Below, in pieces: positions 26,042-39,138 of a stretch of DNA of 64,000 nt (within the stretch, counting starts at the first letter, position 1; the number at the start of each line of letters is the position of its first letter). Under the pieces are notes generated by a model. That model saw only the letters and a list, made by a program, of their open reading frames with translations. It did no database searches and was not told the origin of the DNA. The stretch spans positions 46,113,180-46,177,179 of the forward strand of contig CM055106.1 in assembly GCA_029204225.1 (NCBI GenBank), written 5' to 3'. Both the position numbers and the translations under genes were made by a program. Origin of the DNA: Diphasiastrum complanatum (Eukaryota; Streptophyta; Lycopodiopsida; Lycopodiales; Lycopodiaceae).

Positions 26042-26640
26042 GTGACTTATTTCCTGATGATTTCTTATATTCAAAAGAATTATCGTACCTACTCTACACC
26101 TATAAGGCACATAAGGATGCATTTCGATGGATCACAAATGCACATGATTGCTTTTTTCCAGACTTGCGAAATTCCTGACAGGTGCTCTTCGTATGCTGTA
26201 TCCTTTCATTATGAAAGATGCAAGCCTAAAGGCAAAAACATACAAGAGCGTCCTAAATGGGGATACATCTTTACTTTGGCAATGTGATTCATCAGTTGAC
26301 TTCTATCTAAATCTACCTAAGTCCATATACTCGGTGAAAGCAACAGATATTTCCAAATGCTATGAAAATATACCATTGGAAGTAACTGGTCTTAAGACTA
26401 TTATGACGAAACTGATTTGTTTGGCATTCAAAGTTGCCAATATCAAAATACTTAAATATAGACGACTCTATGGGTCCAATGATTTTAAGTGGGCTTCTGA
26501 AAAGGCAACTTCATATGAATGGAATGATATTGACAAGGACACTTTATGTAAATGGAACTCTTACTTGACAGACAACTGTATTGTAAGATTGGGAGATCGT
26601 ACTTGGCGACAAGTCTGAGGAATACCTATGGGCTTTTCAT
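26042..26640 (+). pseudogene. reverse-transcriptase fragment of an unclassified retroelement, broken
   Basis: A frame from 26148 has protein-like composition and the segment ATDISKCYENIPLE (26341-26382), which looks like RT motif A. GIPMGFSC follows at about 26620-26643, like RT motif B (the GIPMGxxxxP type seen in Penelope-like and other non-LTR reverse transcriptases). The catalytic motif C box is not present: the sequence passes directly into the direct repeat at 26640. It is a broken fragment and the class cannot be settled by eye. It is not an LTR-type RT. Confidence 0.5.
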
Positions 26641-26911
26641 GCTCTTACAGCACAAACGAGCACGAAGGGTTTAGGTATACTCCGATTGATAGCAAGTATA
26701 AGGTACGTATGACACTCAGAACATTTACACTCTGGATTATGCTTTTAAAAGAGGATAATAAACTCGTGTGGTACATACTATAAACTAATTGGACTACTCG
26801 TACACATGTCTCTATGCTATGGCGATTCTTAGAAATGGATATGAAAGGTCAATTTTTCGCAACTACATACCACAAATGTGATCGCATCGCAAGAATTGTT
26901 CTACCATGCAG
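26640..26911. repeat. long direct repeat, copy 2, left part
   Basis: Matches 25553-25815 with about a dozen or fewer differences. The match breaks off after CATGCAGGTCA and resumes at 27570. Confidence 0.85.
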
Positions 26912-27569
26912 GTCAGAAATGCATATATTTTCACAAGTTTCTATTAGTATGGCTCAAAATGCAGGGTGACAGAGTAAGCCTGACAAAACTCTACAAAAAA
27001 AGTAGTATGATATGATAACCATGTATATTTTTCATGCAATAGATCAATGCTTGTTTTTTGAATGATCATAACCCTGGAATTTATAGCAGGCCATTTTCTA
27101 GATAAGGATTTGAGTACTTCTTGTGTGTTCTTGTAAGTGCATGGTTTTGTACCAAGAACGAATTCATGCGTAGGATCAGAATGGCATGAAATTGCCCCGG
27201 TCTTAATATGAATATGCTTACACAAATGTTTACTTGCACTATCTTATAACAATTTCTCGGGTAATGTCTAAAGCACTAATGTGACTTAAAATTGTAAGAA
27301 CGATAAGTAAGGTTTGCGGACTCTTGTATAGCATGGGTTTGCTCAAGAAGTCACGAGCACCGTACATCGTCGGTTTATAGACATGAGTGATGGGATGGCA
27401 TGGATTTGCCGTAGAGCTCATATATCGGTTCAAACCGCTTACACGCACATTATTTGCTATGCTATTTATATGGCTTGTTTTCAAATGCGTAATGTGTTTT
27501 ATTTAACGATACGGACCAAAAACCAGCGAACTGATCAGTATGGCGGATGCCCTGATATGGTACTAGCAT
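26912..27569. other. sequence interrupting copy 2 of the direct repeat
   Basis: About 655 bases present in copy 2 but absent from copy 1. No open frame with a recognisable domain, no clear inverted ends or target-site duplication. Either an insertion here or a loss in copy 1. Confidence 0.45.
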
Positions 27570-27690
27570 CGTTTGGCCGTAGTACTTATAACAAAATCTA
27601 GCAAGGGAAGATTGGACTACAATAAACTGTATTTTACATTGCAAGCTGATTAGTTGAGCTTAATGTATTTTGTACATGGATAACAATTGA
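27570..27690. repeat. long direct repeat, copy 2, right part
   Basis: Matches 25832-25945, starting TTTGGCCGTAGTACTTATAA, with few differences. Confidence 0.85.
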
Positions 27691-27910
27691 CATTCAGCGT
27701 TGACACTTGTCTTCCTCACTGTACTAACTTGTGCGCTTTTGTGTGGTGGGATGGTGGTAGGTACCAGCTGGATGTCTCGAGTATGTTTCGCTTTACGGTG
27801 ATTTTATTAGTACTGTATACTTTTCAGCAATGTGTTACCCAGTTAGTCTATGAATAAAGGGTTTTAAAAGGTTTTGGTCTTGACTTGTCAAGAGGAGCTT
27901 TGTTATGTTA

Positions 27911-28046
<136 letters not shown>

Positions 28047-28439
28047 CACACTCATGGCCTAAATTCTCTATGATAGGATACTATAATCAATCTCATGTCA
28101 TGACATGTCTAGCATCATAAATTACTACAATTTCAACATTGCAAACTCCTTACTGTTCCAGCTAACCATAGGCATCAAAGAAATGAAAAAAAAGACAAGT
28201 TTAAGAAACAACATACTTTTCCAAATGTATTGATTGAACAAAGATGGGAGAATCTTCTTGTGATAAATAAACAAAGCATAGTTTGTAAACTGCATTTGTC
28301 AACATGACTAAGGAGTAGAGAGCGATAATAGAAAATCCAAGACCATGATTTTCTTCAATGTTGCATCAATTGCAAAATGGTGATGCATGTCAAATGTGGC
28401 CATGAATATAATAGGTTGCAAAATGAATATGTGAATTGT

Positions 28440-28750
28440 GAAAATAGTTTTTTTGCTATATGCTACAACTTAATGTATGCTAGGTCATGCCACAAAACTC
28501 AATTATGAGAATGTATTTTTGCCATTGAGATTGTTTCAAGAACACATGCCCCAAGCATCTATTCCATAGTCTTGACTAGTCTTGTATGTTTGGCCTCTAA
28601 TTTTGGATGGTCAAAAGAAGTACTAAAACTAAGGGACATCTTTGGTTTATGAAATATGGTTGACCAAAAGTGCTCCATGAACTTTTTATCCTTGTCACTT
28701 ATAATGTTGTAGATGATCCTATATAGCATAACTAGATGATCCACAAATGT
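28440..28750 (-). mobile_element. Ty3/Gypsy integrase remnant, broken
   Basis: Fossil. The minus strand reads IISDKDKKFMEHFWSTIF, then LSFSTSFDHP, corresponding to the integrase core around the second catalytic Asp (ISDRDxxFxSxFW) and the SAYHPQTDGQTE segment of Gypsy elements. No LTR, RT or other part could be tied to it. Old, with several breaks. Confidence 0.7.
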
Positions 28751-29769
28751 CGGCTAAATTAGATGCTTTTGCATTTATTAACCAACCACAGCCAATAACA
28801 TGTGTTCTTGCATGCGACCCTGACTAGGTATACTTGACATTTTCGCTTGTCTCCAAAACCTTGCTAGCTATCGTCCGTGGGATCTTTTTTAGTTTTCATG
28901 CAAAAAATTCAGACTTTCCATAGTAATACTAATGCACGCAGTGTGGAACCATAATTCCTTATTCAGCAGAAAATGGCATGCACTTAACAATGTTAGTGTA
29001 TGATGATAGTTTGTCTTGTTGGTAGTTGAAAAATGGAATAAAGTAAGATTACTCATAAAATTGTTGCGATAATGTGGTTATGGCTTTATTGGAATTATAG
29101 TTAAGGTTGATTAATTACGTGGCCATAGAAGACAACCACTGAGTTAGCTTGGTATTTATACCTATTGACTAAACTTTGACAAATTTTCATATGGGCATTT
29201 CAAGAATCATAGGGCATGCATGGAAGATGTCCACAAGGAGGAGGTTTTTTCTTTTAATGGTATATTCTAGAGCCTTGTAATCGTTGGTGAGGGTTTAGGT
29301 ATGTTCGCGTGGATTCCTTGCGATAGCTTGCTTTTTATCCGAGTGAGGGTGATTGTGCTGGTCTATTAATAGTCCATGATTAATGAAAGCAAGACACATT
29401 GTATTCGGACCTTATAATAAAAATTCAAATCAATCGCTTCAATGCTCATAGTCAGAACTTATAGTTTAAGAAGATTGAATAATTTTTTAAAATTGTTTCA
29501 AAACTTTGGACATGCTACATGGTAGCAGGTACTCGATAACATGTCGACAATCACTTCTTTAACCAAGGCCCCAATGCGCATTGCATAGCCCGTATCTTAT
29601 AAACCGTAGCCCTGATTTGGGCCCTATCATCTATGGGACCCCATAAATAGGTGATTATACACTTGTAGATACTAGATACTGCAATATTCCAATGTCCATA
29701 CATATTAAAGACTGAGTCACTGAGTTGAAAGTTCTTAGTTCACAGTGCTGAGTGGCAAGTGCTTCAAAG

Positions 29770-29772
<3 letters not shown>
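28751..29772. other. no gene seen
   Basis: AT-rich spacer to the left of another CT array; no supported coding, RNA or repeat feature. Confidence 0.45.

Positions 29773-29845
<73 letters not shown>
29773..29845. repeat. (CT)n microsatellite
   Basis: About 73 bases of pure CT on the plus strand. Confidence 0.97.
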
Positions 29846-29846
<1 letters not shown>

Positions 29847-30498
29847 ACGTGTTGCTTTGTTCGAAACGCATTTCGATGAATAATTATTATTGGAAAATCA
29901 AATTAGTTTGTGGTGTTGGTCTTTTCTCTATTGATTTTTCAGCATCTACTGGTCTTGATCATATCCATGTATCTTTTCAAAATTAGCTTGTTGAAATCTA
30001 TGGCCTACTACACAAATTCTGGTCAAATATTGATGTAGGTGAGCATGGCACAAAATTTTATTAAATTTTTTAAGAAAAGAATGCTCTATTTTCGTATAAA
30101 ATTTCTAATACCATTGTAATTCAATTATAGAAAGAATGCTCTATAGGAATTTCTTTATTCCATGTAATAGTCTGCTATATAGATTATGTATAGAAATGAA
30201 ACTATTTAGCTGTAATAGAGAAACTTTTGTCATATTCCTATTTATGGTTAATAGAGATGATGAACATGACATTTCCAACACAATACTAAATATGCTAATA
30301 AATACACTCTCACAAACTCCATATATGTCACAATCAGATCTTGAAAAACATCGTTTCAAGAGTTTACAATGTAAGATATTCGTCTTACCAATTGGATTAA
30401 ACACTTGATTTGCGCAGATATAAGTTTTTTTTTTTTTTTTTCACAAACTCTTTCCATACACTTCACATAGGCGGAGTAGGTGTATATTGGCATAGTTA
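29846..30498. other. no gene seen
   Basis: AT-rich; overlapping 87-90 codon frames on both strands at 30136-30408 have no recognisable domain and look like chance. Confidence 0.45.
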
Positions 30499-31051
30499 TT
30501 GATGAACATTGTTGCCAAACTTGTGACGACAAAACTCCTTCAGGTGTATTTTTAAATTACCTGAAGCCTACGCACAAATCTTGATGAACACTGTTCGTCA
30601 AAACACAAATGAAACAAATACTAAAAAACATTTTCAGCAAATTTTCTTGACAACAAATTTTAGTTTGATGTAACGATGATAAACTGCTTTGCAATCTAGC
30701 AAATACACTTCTAATTGGCTACTAGAACATCTACAACTGAAGCATAGGTCTTGACGAACATTGTTCGTCAACAATTATGAATTAGAGATAGACCAAGTAT
30801 CTCTCTCAGTTTATCAGAAGTTAAAAATGCTTTCTCTGAAAGTTAAAACTACACAACTGGCTTGGACATATATGAGAGCCTTTTCTAGCAAATCGTACAC
30901 TTTTGAGTTCAAACATAATTCTTGACGAACAACGTTTGTCAAAATTAAAGACGACAAAACTCTTTTATGGCTTAGGAATTATATTTCAATGGGTTAGTAT
31001 AAAGCCTAGAGCTTAAGCACAGGACTTGACAAACATTGTTTGTCAAGATTC

Positions 31052-31199
<148 letters not shown>

Positions 31200-31678
31200 G
31201 TCACAATGTCAAAATCTAAGAATGTTTTTACTATGATTTTGAATTTATCATTTGGCTTGGAGATATATGGGAGACTTTTTTAACATATTTGACAACAATT
31301 GTGGGTACACTTGATATAAGTATTGACTTTAAAAGGCTACATCATGAAATGGTTCTTGATGAATCGTGTTTGTTGAAAGTCAAGACAAGCAAAACTCCAA
31401 TCTGATTAACACAACTGGCTTGGGTACATATGAGAGGCTATTCTTAACAAATCCTACCCTTTTTAGTTACACCTGCTGTAGGTATTTACGAGGCTGTTTG
31501 GAGGGATTTTTAGTTCAAGCATGGTTTGTGATAAACGATGTTTGTCAAAATTCAAGATAATGAAACTCCTTTATGATTTACCAAATATACTTTAAATGGT
31601 TTAGAAAAAAAAAACAATAAATTAATCACCAGTCTTGACGAACACTGTTCATCAAGTTTCATTACTGAGAGAAAGATT

Positions 31679-31682
<4 letters not shown>

Positions 31683-31727
<45 letters not shown>

Positions 31728-31826
31728 GCACACGCACACGCACACGCACACGCACACGCACACGCACACGCACACGCACACGCACACGCACACGCACACG
31801 CACACGCACACGCACACGCACACACT
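31683..31826. repeat. compound (CT)n(CA)n(CACACG)n microsatellite
   Basis: CT run, then CA run, then about 16 copies of a hexamer CACACG/GCACAC, in the same strand order as the array at 31054. It starts about 28 bases after another dyad copy. Confidence 0.97.
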
Positions 31827-32318
31827 CTTTCAAAAGCTTAGAATATCTTTTCAATCGATCAATCTAAACAATCATTGGGGGATACATGGGAGATTTTTTA
31901 TTAAATATTAGACAATCATACAACAATTGTAGGAATAGCTCCTATAGGTATTGACTTCGAAAAGCTATTTTAGAAGATCCCGTGACGTGTAGCAAACTTT
32001 TTGATGAACCGCGTTTGTTGAAAGCCAAGCCATTGAAACTCCATTTTGATTTAGTAAGTATACTATCAATGGAATGGTGGAAAGTCTAGAACTCAAGCAT
32101 ATGTTTGACGAACATATGCCTCATCAGCATTCATGCATGAGAAAAAGACTAAAAATCTCAATTTCAGAAATGCATATATACCCAATAATTGAAGGTGACA
32201 TCTAATTAGTCTTTCATTCATGCATGAATCCATGGATAAGAAATCCTCTTATTCTTCGAGTAAAACACCTAGTCAAGGCATTTACGAAAGCTTCTTGTAG
32301 GATCTCACTTCAAGAGAC

Positions 32319-35300
32319 ATGGACACTATCATGGAATCATCTTCTACACTTTTGGAGCATTCAAATGCATCAATTCTTTCAGAAATGAACATTGTAGTTT
32401 CCGAACGGGTTGACGTATCTAATAAAAATATGTGGTATATTGAATCAGTAGGACCAAATCAAGAAAATGGAGATATTTTTTTGTTTATGGATCTTGGTAT
32501 TGGTGAATTCAAATGTTATGGGTGCATGCTTAGCATGGAAACTATTGTTTCTGCACAAGGAATTCCATGTCTGTTTGCATGTGTTGAGCGTCAACGTCAG
32601 AAGGACATACAAGGTTTGGAGTTACAATTTGCATCGTATGCTCCTATTAAGATGGTTCCTAGTTTGAACAATATCGAGGGGTCCATGTCTCAAATGGGTT
32701 GGAAGATACCAAACTATACAGATCATATTGATGAATCTGGTATCACGTCTACTGAGGATATTGTTATAGGTTTCAAGAAAGTAAAAGAAATGCAATTGCG
32801 CATTGGAAAAGTACCAAGCTCAAGGACTATGAAAAATGTTATCAAAGATGCTTTGAAAGGAAAATCCCACGAGCTGATAACCAATGATTTTATATTGAAG
32901 AGGAGTGTACACTTGACAAAAATAGAGATAGAAGAATATGTAAACTACGAGCATAGTCGAAAAAGGGAGGAAGTTTTCAAAAACAACACTATCGGATGTG
33001 GTTAATAAAAATCCGTCAAAAAAAAGTAGAAAATTTACTAATACCAAAGAAAGAATTGTGGAAAATGTATCAAGCAGACATACTGAGATGGGGTCTTCGA
33101 GTGCATTGATTTCTATACCTGCTTCAACTACAATTTCAGAAAGAGCACATGAAGTCCTAAACAAAGACTTGGTGTTTCTAGTACAAGTCGGATCTTGAGT
33201 GGTAGCAAAGGTCAAATTTGGTGGGATCAGTTTAAAGACATGTATCCTTTTGGTATGGAAAAGACGTTCCAAATTCCGGTTTCTATATGTGATCCAGCTG
33301 ATGTCCACATTGTGTATAGGCCTTCAAATAAGCACCACCTTCATCAACTAATGATCGCATTTGCAAAAAACCACATTCGGTTGACATGATTGCTGATCTT
33401 GTTCCATATGATGTTAGAACAAGAAGAATGCTGAACAAAGATGAAATCACAGAAGAAAGACTTCTCTCTTATAGATACTACATAATCTTGGGACAACATT
33501 CAATTACGGCTGCAAGAAAGCTATTGGAAGTACCTCATTGTCCATCACATTTCCTGAAATTTTTTGGTCATAGAACATCTAGAATATTGTGTGCTCAAGA
33601 TGCTATTAGGTTTGTTAAGCTTTCAAGGAAACAAAATGAATTGCATCAAGCAGTGTTGAAGAAAACACCATATCAAGATGCACTTACTCAAGCTCGTCAA
33701 CAATGGGAGCATTATGGCTGTCCAACAAAGCCAATTGGGGGACACTCCACAGTGGATACAAAGTGGATGGTATGTCTAATTTTTGTTATTTGATTATAAG
33801 GGCTTTGTTTTGTGTTTTTTGAAATTTGTAGATTAATGCTATTAAGTATGTAATATATGTTATTTTACTATGTAAATTAATCCTTTTGTCTGATGTCTTG
33901 TGTAAGAATTTATTGATACGATCAAAGTAACAATGGAAAAAATGAGCATTAAGCATGACATGATCCATTATCTACCAGGAAGTTGAAGATGATGCTGATG
34001 GAGACACTATGGCCGATGCAGAGTTGTTGGAAGAAAAATCAAAAGCTACAATTGTTGATAAGCCAATTCTTTATGAACAATGCCACCTTGTTGGAGGAGG
34101 AATAAGCAAATATCCTAAGGATCGTCAACTGTATGTCAATATAATCTCTTCGTTTTGTCCCAAAGGAAAAGTGGTAATCGATGTTTATACTGGAGGATAT
34201 GTTATGAGAGAAGCATTACGAAATGAAAGAAATACAATCACCTTTGTAAATAGCTCATGTGAAAAAGATTTTCTTGAGGGCTATTGTTCTATGATGGTTG
34301 ATGTTCTTTCAGAAGTCAATTTTTTTTTATAGAAGCGCAAGTTTGCACAAGGACCTCAATAAGGATAATGTCACAATAGACAATGCACAGGAAAAACTTT
34401 CCGAAGACTTTTTGAAATCATTGGATCAAGCATCACAAGATCTCCAAGTTTACGATTTCCAAAAAGATACTTTGTATGAAGATCCAAATATCAATGCTAG
34501 TAGAGAATTTTCTGTGGAGGCCAATATACCTATGGGCATTTCACAACAATCACTACAAGAAGAACAGGTAGATACATAGTTAGCGGAATCTATGATAAGA
34601 GACAAAATATTTTTTTTTTTGATTACGTTGTTTATGTTCAATATTTTCATTATATTGGACAAGGATGGTTATATGAATTTGTTTTTTGAGCTACAAGATT
34701 AAAATTCACTATTTGTTAGTTCAATTATTGTTGGTTTCTTTAAAGTATTAACTTGACTTCTTGTCCTTTATAATACACGTAGCACTTTGAATCATAATTT
34801 TAACTATACATTCTAAAATTTCACAAAGTTAAAAATCACAATTTAAATGATCTTTTAAAATTTACTTGGTAGTTTATAGGTTTAATGATTTATTTTTGTA
34901 AATACGATATTACTCATGTTTTGATATATCACTTTAAATATGTTTTTCAGGCTCAAAAGACCAGACATTATGATGATAACATGTATATTATCTTAGATCT
35001 AAATGGCGTTCTTTTAAAACGATGGGACAAACATCCTGGCTTGAGAAATATTCACGAATTTCAAGGAAAGTGGATACAGCTACGCCCAGGATGGTTGGAG
35101 TTTCTTAACAAACTTTTATCATTGTTTAAAGTTGGAATTTGGTCAACAATGGCTTACAAAAATATTTTGCGCATATACTCCTTCATGGAGCGTCAAGCTA
35201 GGCACAAAATACCATTATTTATGATGTGGGGCAAGGAGAATTGCTATCAACAAAAAGATATTATTAGACCAGATAAAAATAATGTTATTGCTGACTTCAA

Positions 35301-35959
35301 ATCTTTGTGCTTTGTTTGGAAACATTTTTGTTCAGACTTAAATAATCATAATACAATATAAGTCGACGACTCACCATACAAAACATGTATGAACAATCCA
35401 TTCAATTGTATTTTTCCAGAAACATTTGATGGACATAATGATGACAATTACCTCAATGATGTGTTGTGGACATAATTTGGAGAGATTGAAAATGACTTCT
35501 GATGTTCAAACATATATCAAACAAAATCATATCGGTCAACAACAAGTTCATGAGAATCACTCCCTTTATGGTTATTTGAGACCTGTAATTGAAAAATTTC
35601 ACGGGAATCCAAATCTTCGCTATGTCAAAGTGGTGTTTCACTAGACGTTGCAGTATCAGAAGACCAAAACAAAGCAAATGTCCAATCCATATACGAGGAA
35701 CTTGATGCCGAACAGATAGAGCTACTATACGGTATTGCATTGGTCTATCCTTACTGGAATTCAAAGATAATGTCACGAAGTGAAGCACTTACTTTTGCAA
35801 TGCATTTGGGCTTGAAGAAAGAGCAATTTTCCGAGCAAGATGCAAGAGATTATATCAAATCTCTTGTGTTCAGGTGGAAAAAAAAAACGGGAACTTGATT
35901 CCACTATCGAAGTCACCAACTTGTGTGTGCGCAAACATTGCCAACTATTTCAAATTTGA
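32319..35959 (+). pseudogene. decayed spliced gene: ParB-like, N4/N6 DNA methyltransferase-like and FCP1/HAD phosphatase-like domains
   Basis: First part (32319-33002, 228 codons) is unrecognised. Then a ParB-like region (about 33195-33769): WWDQFKDMYPFGMEKTF, DPADVHIVYRPSNKHHLHQL, and YYIILGQHSITAARKL, which resembles the ParB GxxRxxAA box. A phase-0 intron (33770-33978, ATGG|TATG to CTACCAG) leads to a segment like the C-terminal half of beta-class DNA methyltransferases: KDRQLYVNIISSFCPKGKVV, then DVYTGGYVMREAL in place of DPFxGSGT. No DPPY catalytic motif is visible. A second phase-0 intron (34568-34950, ACAG|GTAGAT to TTTTCAG) leads to an FCP1/NIF-like domain: LDLNGVLL, RPGWLEFLN, GIWSTM and, after decay, VDDSPYKTC (35362-35388). 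A final open stretch ends with a stop at 35957. Phase-matched introns argue for a once-functional gene. The frame is lost in about four to six places. Host gene or unknown mobile element: open. Confidence 0.65.
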
Positions 35960-36715
35960 TATCTTATTCATATGAGCTTCGCAAATGATTTGTGTTTTGT
36001 GCAATGTACAATATTATAGTTTTAAAATAAAAATTCATGCAAAGTGTTGTGGATATGTTCTTTTAATAGACGAGTTAAACCTATGTTATTTCAAGGATTT
36101 ACACAATCAATCCTCCATGAAAAAAAATTCTATCAATTACGTTATTTGCTATTTAGAGATAAGAATTTTGTATTATTATTTTCATTATCCTTGAATTATA
36201 TTTTGAGAGGTATCTCGAAAACAAACATTTAAATGCATAAAATTTATGATTCATTTTTTAACAATAAGAGTAAGAAAAAACAAACTTCCCAAGATCACAA
36301 TAAGCGATACAAGAAAACAATTCTTTCATAAAAATTTATTTGGAGACACACACACACACAATAATGCACCATTTTTGCATGCATTTGTAAACTAAAAACT
36401 AGTATAAAACTATCTTATCTATATTTAATGTTTTTCGAAGGACTAGAATAAAAATGAGACTTGCACAAGTCTCATTTTTATTAAACATGTCTTAATACAC
36501 AAAAGGTATGGTTGCTATCAAACAATTGGCTTAATGATTACCTCTACGTGAAATGTTGCCTTTGCTGGCTATGCTTGTGGTAGATGGCTCATATGTATTA
36601 TGATAACTGTGAATGGTTGTAGTCTCTTGCTTATAGGAAAGCTTCAAAAACAACTATGTTTGGGCGCTGCCTTTGGATCATTTCGGAGCTAAAACAAAGG
36701 TATGAGACTCATGCT
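35960..36715. other. no gene seen
   Basis: AT-rich spacer between the ParB-like gene and the Copia insertion. It includes a short (CA) run near 36350 and a small inverted pair around AATGAGACTTG and CAAGTCTCATT (about 36453-36477). Confidence 0.45.
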
Positions 36716-36720
36716 TGCTT
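36716..36720. repeat. left target-site duplication of Copia B (TGCTT)
   Basis: TGCTT directly left of the element; the same five bases follow it at 43217-43221. Five bases is the normal Copia length. Confidence 0.85.
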
Positions 36721-37479
36721 TGTTGGAAAGAGGTGTGTAAAAGATAGATCTAAAAGAATCGAATACAAATAATTCGAACGACAAGAAAGAAAACTGATCG
36801 TGCGCAACAGAATAAACTATCTTCCTCTTTCTTCATGCATGACTACGCCTATCAATTTCGAACAAAACAATAGTGATAAAAATCACGTTTGATCTTATGA
36901 TAACTAACTTTGAAATCATCAGTACTACAGTAATTACGTAGCCAAACATTTAAGCATTGAATTATTAGACAAATAATATATTACGAAGAATTACAGAAAT
37001 GCATACATTTTGAGACAAACTAGAACACAATAAAAGATAGTATTGATTCAGTATGAAACGAAACAAATGTAAATGAGTACAACAAGTTTGCGGATCGAAG
37101 CTGCGTACTCTAAGCTATTTCAGAGTGACTAAATAAAAGTTTGAATTAAGCGCAACTACTGATAAGCAATAAGCGCAATAGCAATCTCTAATCAACTCTA
37201 AAGAACTGAGCTAAAATGCTCAAGAGTGTTCAAGCTCGCAGGCTTGAGAGAGAGAGCTAACTATTCAATACTTGATCTTTGAATTGATTAAGATGTTGCA
37301 ATATAAACAATTATTTATACTAAGCAATTAGGTCATCAAATGCAGTTGCCAGTTGGCTGGAGTCTGCTGCATTCATTCAGTTCTTCTCAAAAGTTGCTTG
37401 CTGATAAGCAGTGACATTTGGCCGTAAACAGTCTGTCTGCATAAATGAACGTGACTGTCACTCTGCAGAAATGAACGTG
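36721..37479 (-). repeat. 3' LTR of Copia B
   Basis: Outer edge starts TGTTGGAAAGAGG on the plus strand, aligned with 41885 onward. Similarity continues to about 37479, making it shorter than its partner. It carries only (GA)5-6 at 37246-37256, where the other LTR has a long array. Confidence 0.85.
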
Positions 37480-38540
37480 TTTTTGACAGTACTGCAATAT
37501 GACCTCTTGTCAAGAACTTTGCTTCTAACATAGTGAGACTTCAGTTCAATGTGCTTAGTCCTAGAATGAAATCTAGGATTGGCTAACAAGGCTATGGCAC
37601 TTTGAATATCACAAAATAATAATGTCAGAGCATATTGATTCAAACTGATATCTGAAAGTAAGTTTCTCAACCAGATTGCTTCCTTTGTAGCTTGTGAGAC
37701 TGCGATATACTCTGATTCTGTAGAAGATAGAGCTATCAAAAATTGCTTGCGACTGTTCCAGAAAATTGGACCATTGTTGAGGAAGAATGTAAATCCAGAA
37801 GTGGATTTACCACTGTCTACATCTCCTGCCCAACTTGCATCTGTAAAACCAATGAGTAAATTGAGTTTGTCATTGTTGACTACTCCATAACAAATGCAAA
37901 AGTCCATAGTAGCTCGAAGATATCTCATGACTTTGATAAGAGCCTTCCAATGTGCTACATCAAGGTTGGTCATATATTGACTTAAGGAGTTGCTATGTTT
38001 GGCTTGGTACAGATCATTGCGTACATAAGAGATCCTATTATCGAATGATAAGGATACTCACGCATCTGCTCCTTCTCTTGAATTGTTTGAGGACACTAGT
38101 CCTTTGACAATTTGAGACCTGGTTCCATTGATGAGAGAGCTAACTTGCAATTAACTAGATTATATCTGACTAACATATTGTAGATGTACCTCTGTTGAGT
38201 ACTGTAGATCGACTTTCAGTTTTTGTCTCTGTGGATTTGAATACCAAGGCAGAAATGAGCTTCGCCCAGATCGGTTATGTCAAATTCAGAAGATAACATT
38301 GACTTGTCTTCTTTTATTAGATCGATACTGTTGTTGAAGAGCAATGTGTCATCCACATACAAAGTGATAATGATAAAAGATTGATGCACTGTCTTGAAGT
38401 AAACATTTGAATCTGAAGAGCTAGGTGTGAAGCCGTGATCAATAAGGAAAGTATTGATCCTTTGAAACCATGCTCAAGCAGATTGCTTCAAGCCATGAAG
38501 TGCCTTATGGAGTTTACACACATGATTGTGTTTACCCTCA

Positions 38541-39138
38541 GTAGATCTAATCCACTCTAGGAAAGCAGCAAATCTAATTCACTCTACAGTCCACAACCAC
38601 ACACGAAGGAGGGAAGGGCAATATCATGAATGCATACACTCAAGAAACAAGCATGATCAAGGAGCTCAATGGATGCACTAAAACTCGTGGAGGCTCTTCT
38701 CATTTCAGCATGGAGTAGGTACATTTCACAAAAAGCTCCTCTTCACAAAGAGGGAGTCTCTTAAATAAGCAAGAGAGCTCCTTAGGTGGCATCCTAGTGG
38801 AATTTCCACATTTCACAAATTACAAGTGGAATAATGCTCTCCACTAGAGGTCACCATCAAAAGGTGGCTCACTCTAATTTCTTTTTAGAGGGGTCTACTT
38901 GCATTTATTACATTTGCCTAGAAATACTAGTTCCTACATGGTCATTCCATCTTTTGGGATTCACCATGAGGCTTACATAGTTCTTGCTTGTCATTACTAC
39001 TAGTATTCCTCGGCTCTCATACTTGGCTCTTAGTTTTTGTTCGTCTCGTCTTCTCAGAGACCTCCTCGGTCTAAGGTGAGAGGTGCTCTTGAGTTGCTTT
39101 GTCTGAGTATCTTGGGGATTCGTCAGAATCAGCCAACA
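38541..39138 (-). mobile_element. foreign insert inside Copia B, LTR-like
   Basis: About 600 bases with no match to element A. They sit where element A has the integrase/RT linker. On the minus strand the insert starts TGTTGGCTGATTCTGACG and contains a TATA-like CTTATTTAAGAGAC followed by a leader-like region, as in a solo LTR or LTR fragment of another family. No target-site duplication was found and the second edge is uncertain. Confidence 0.5.
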
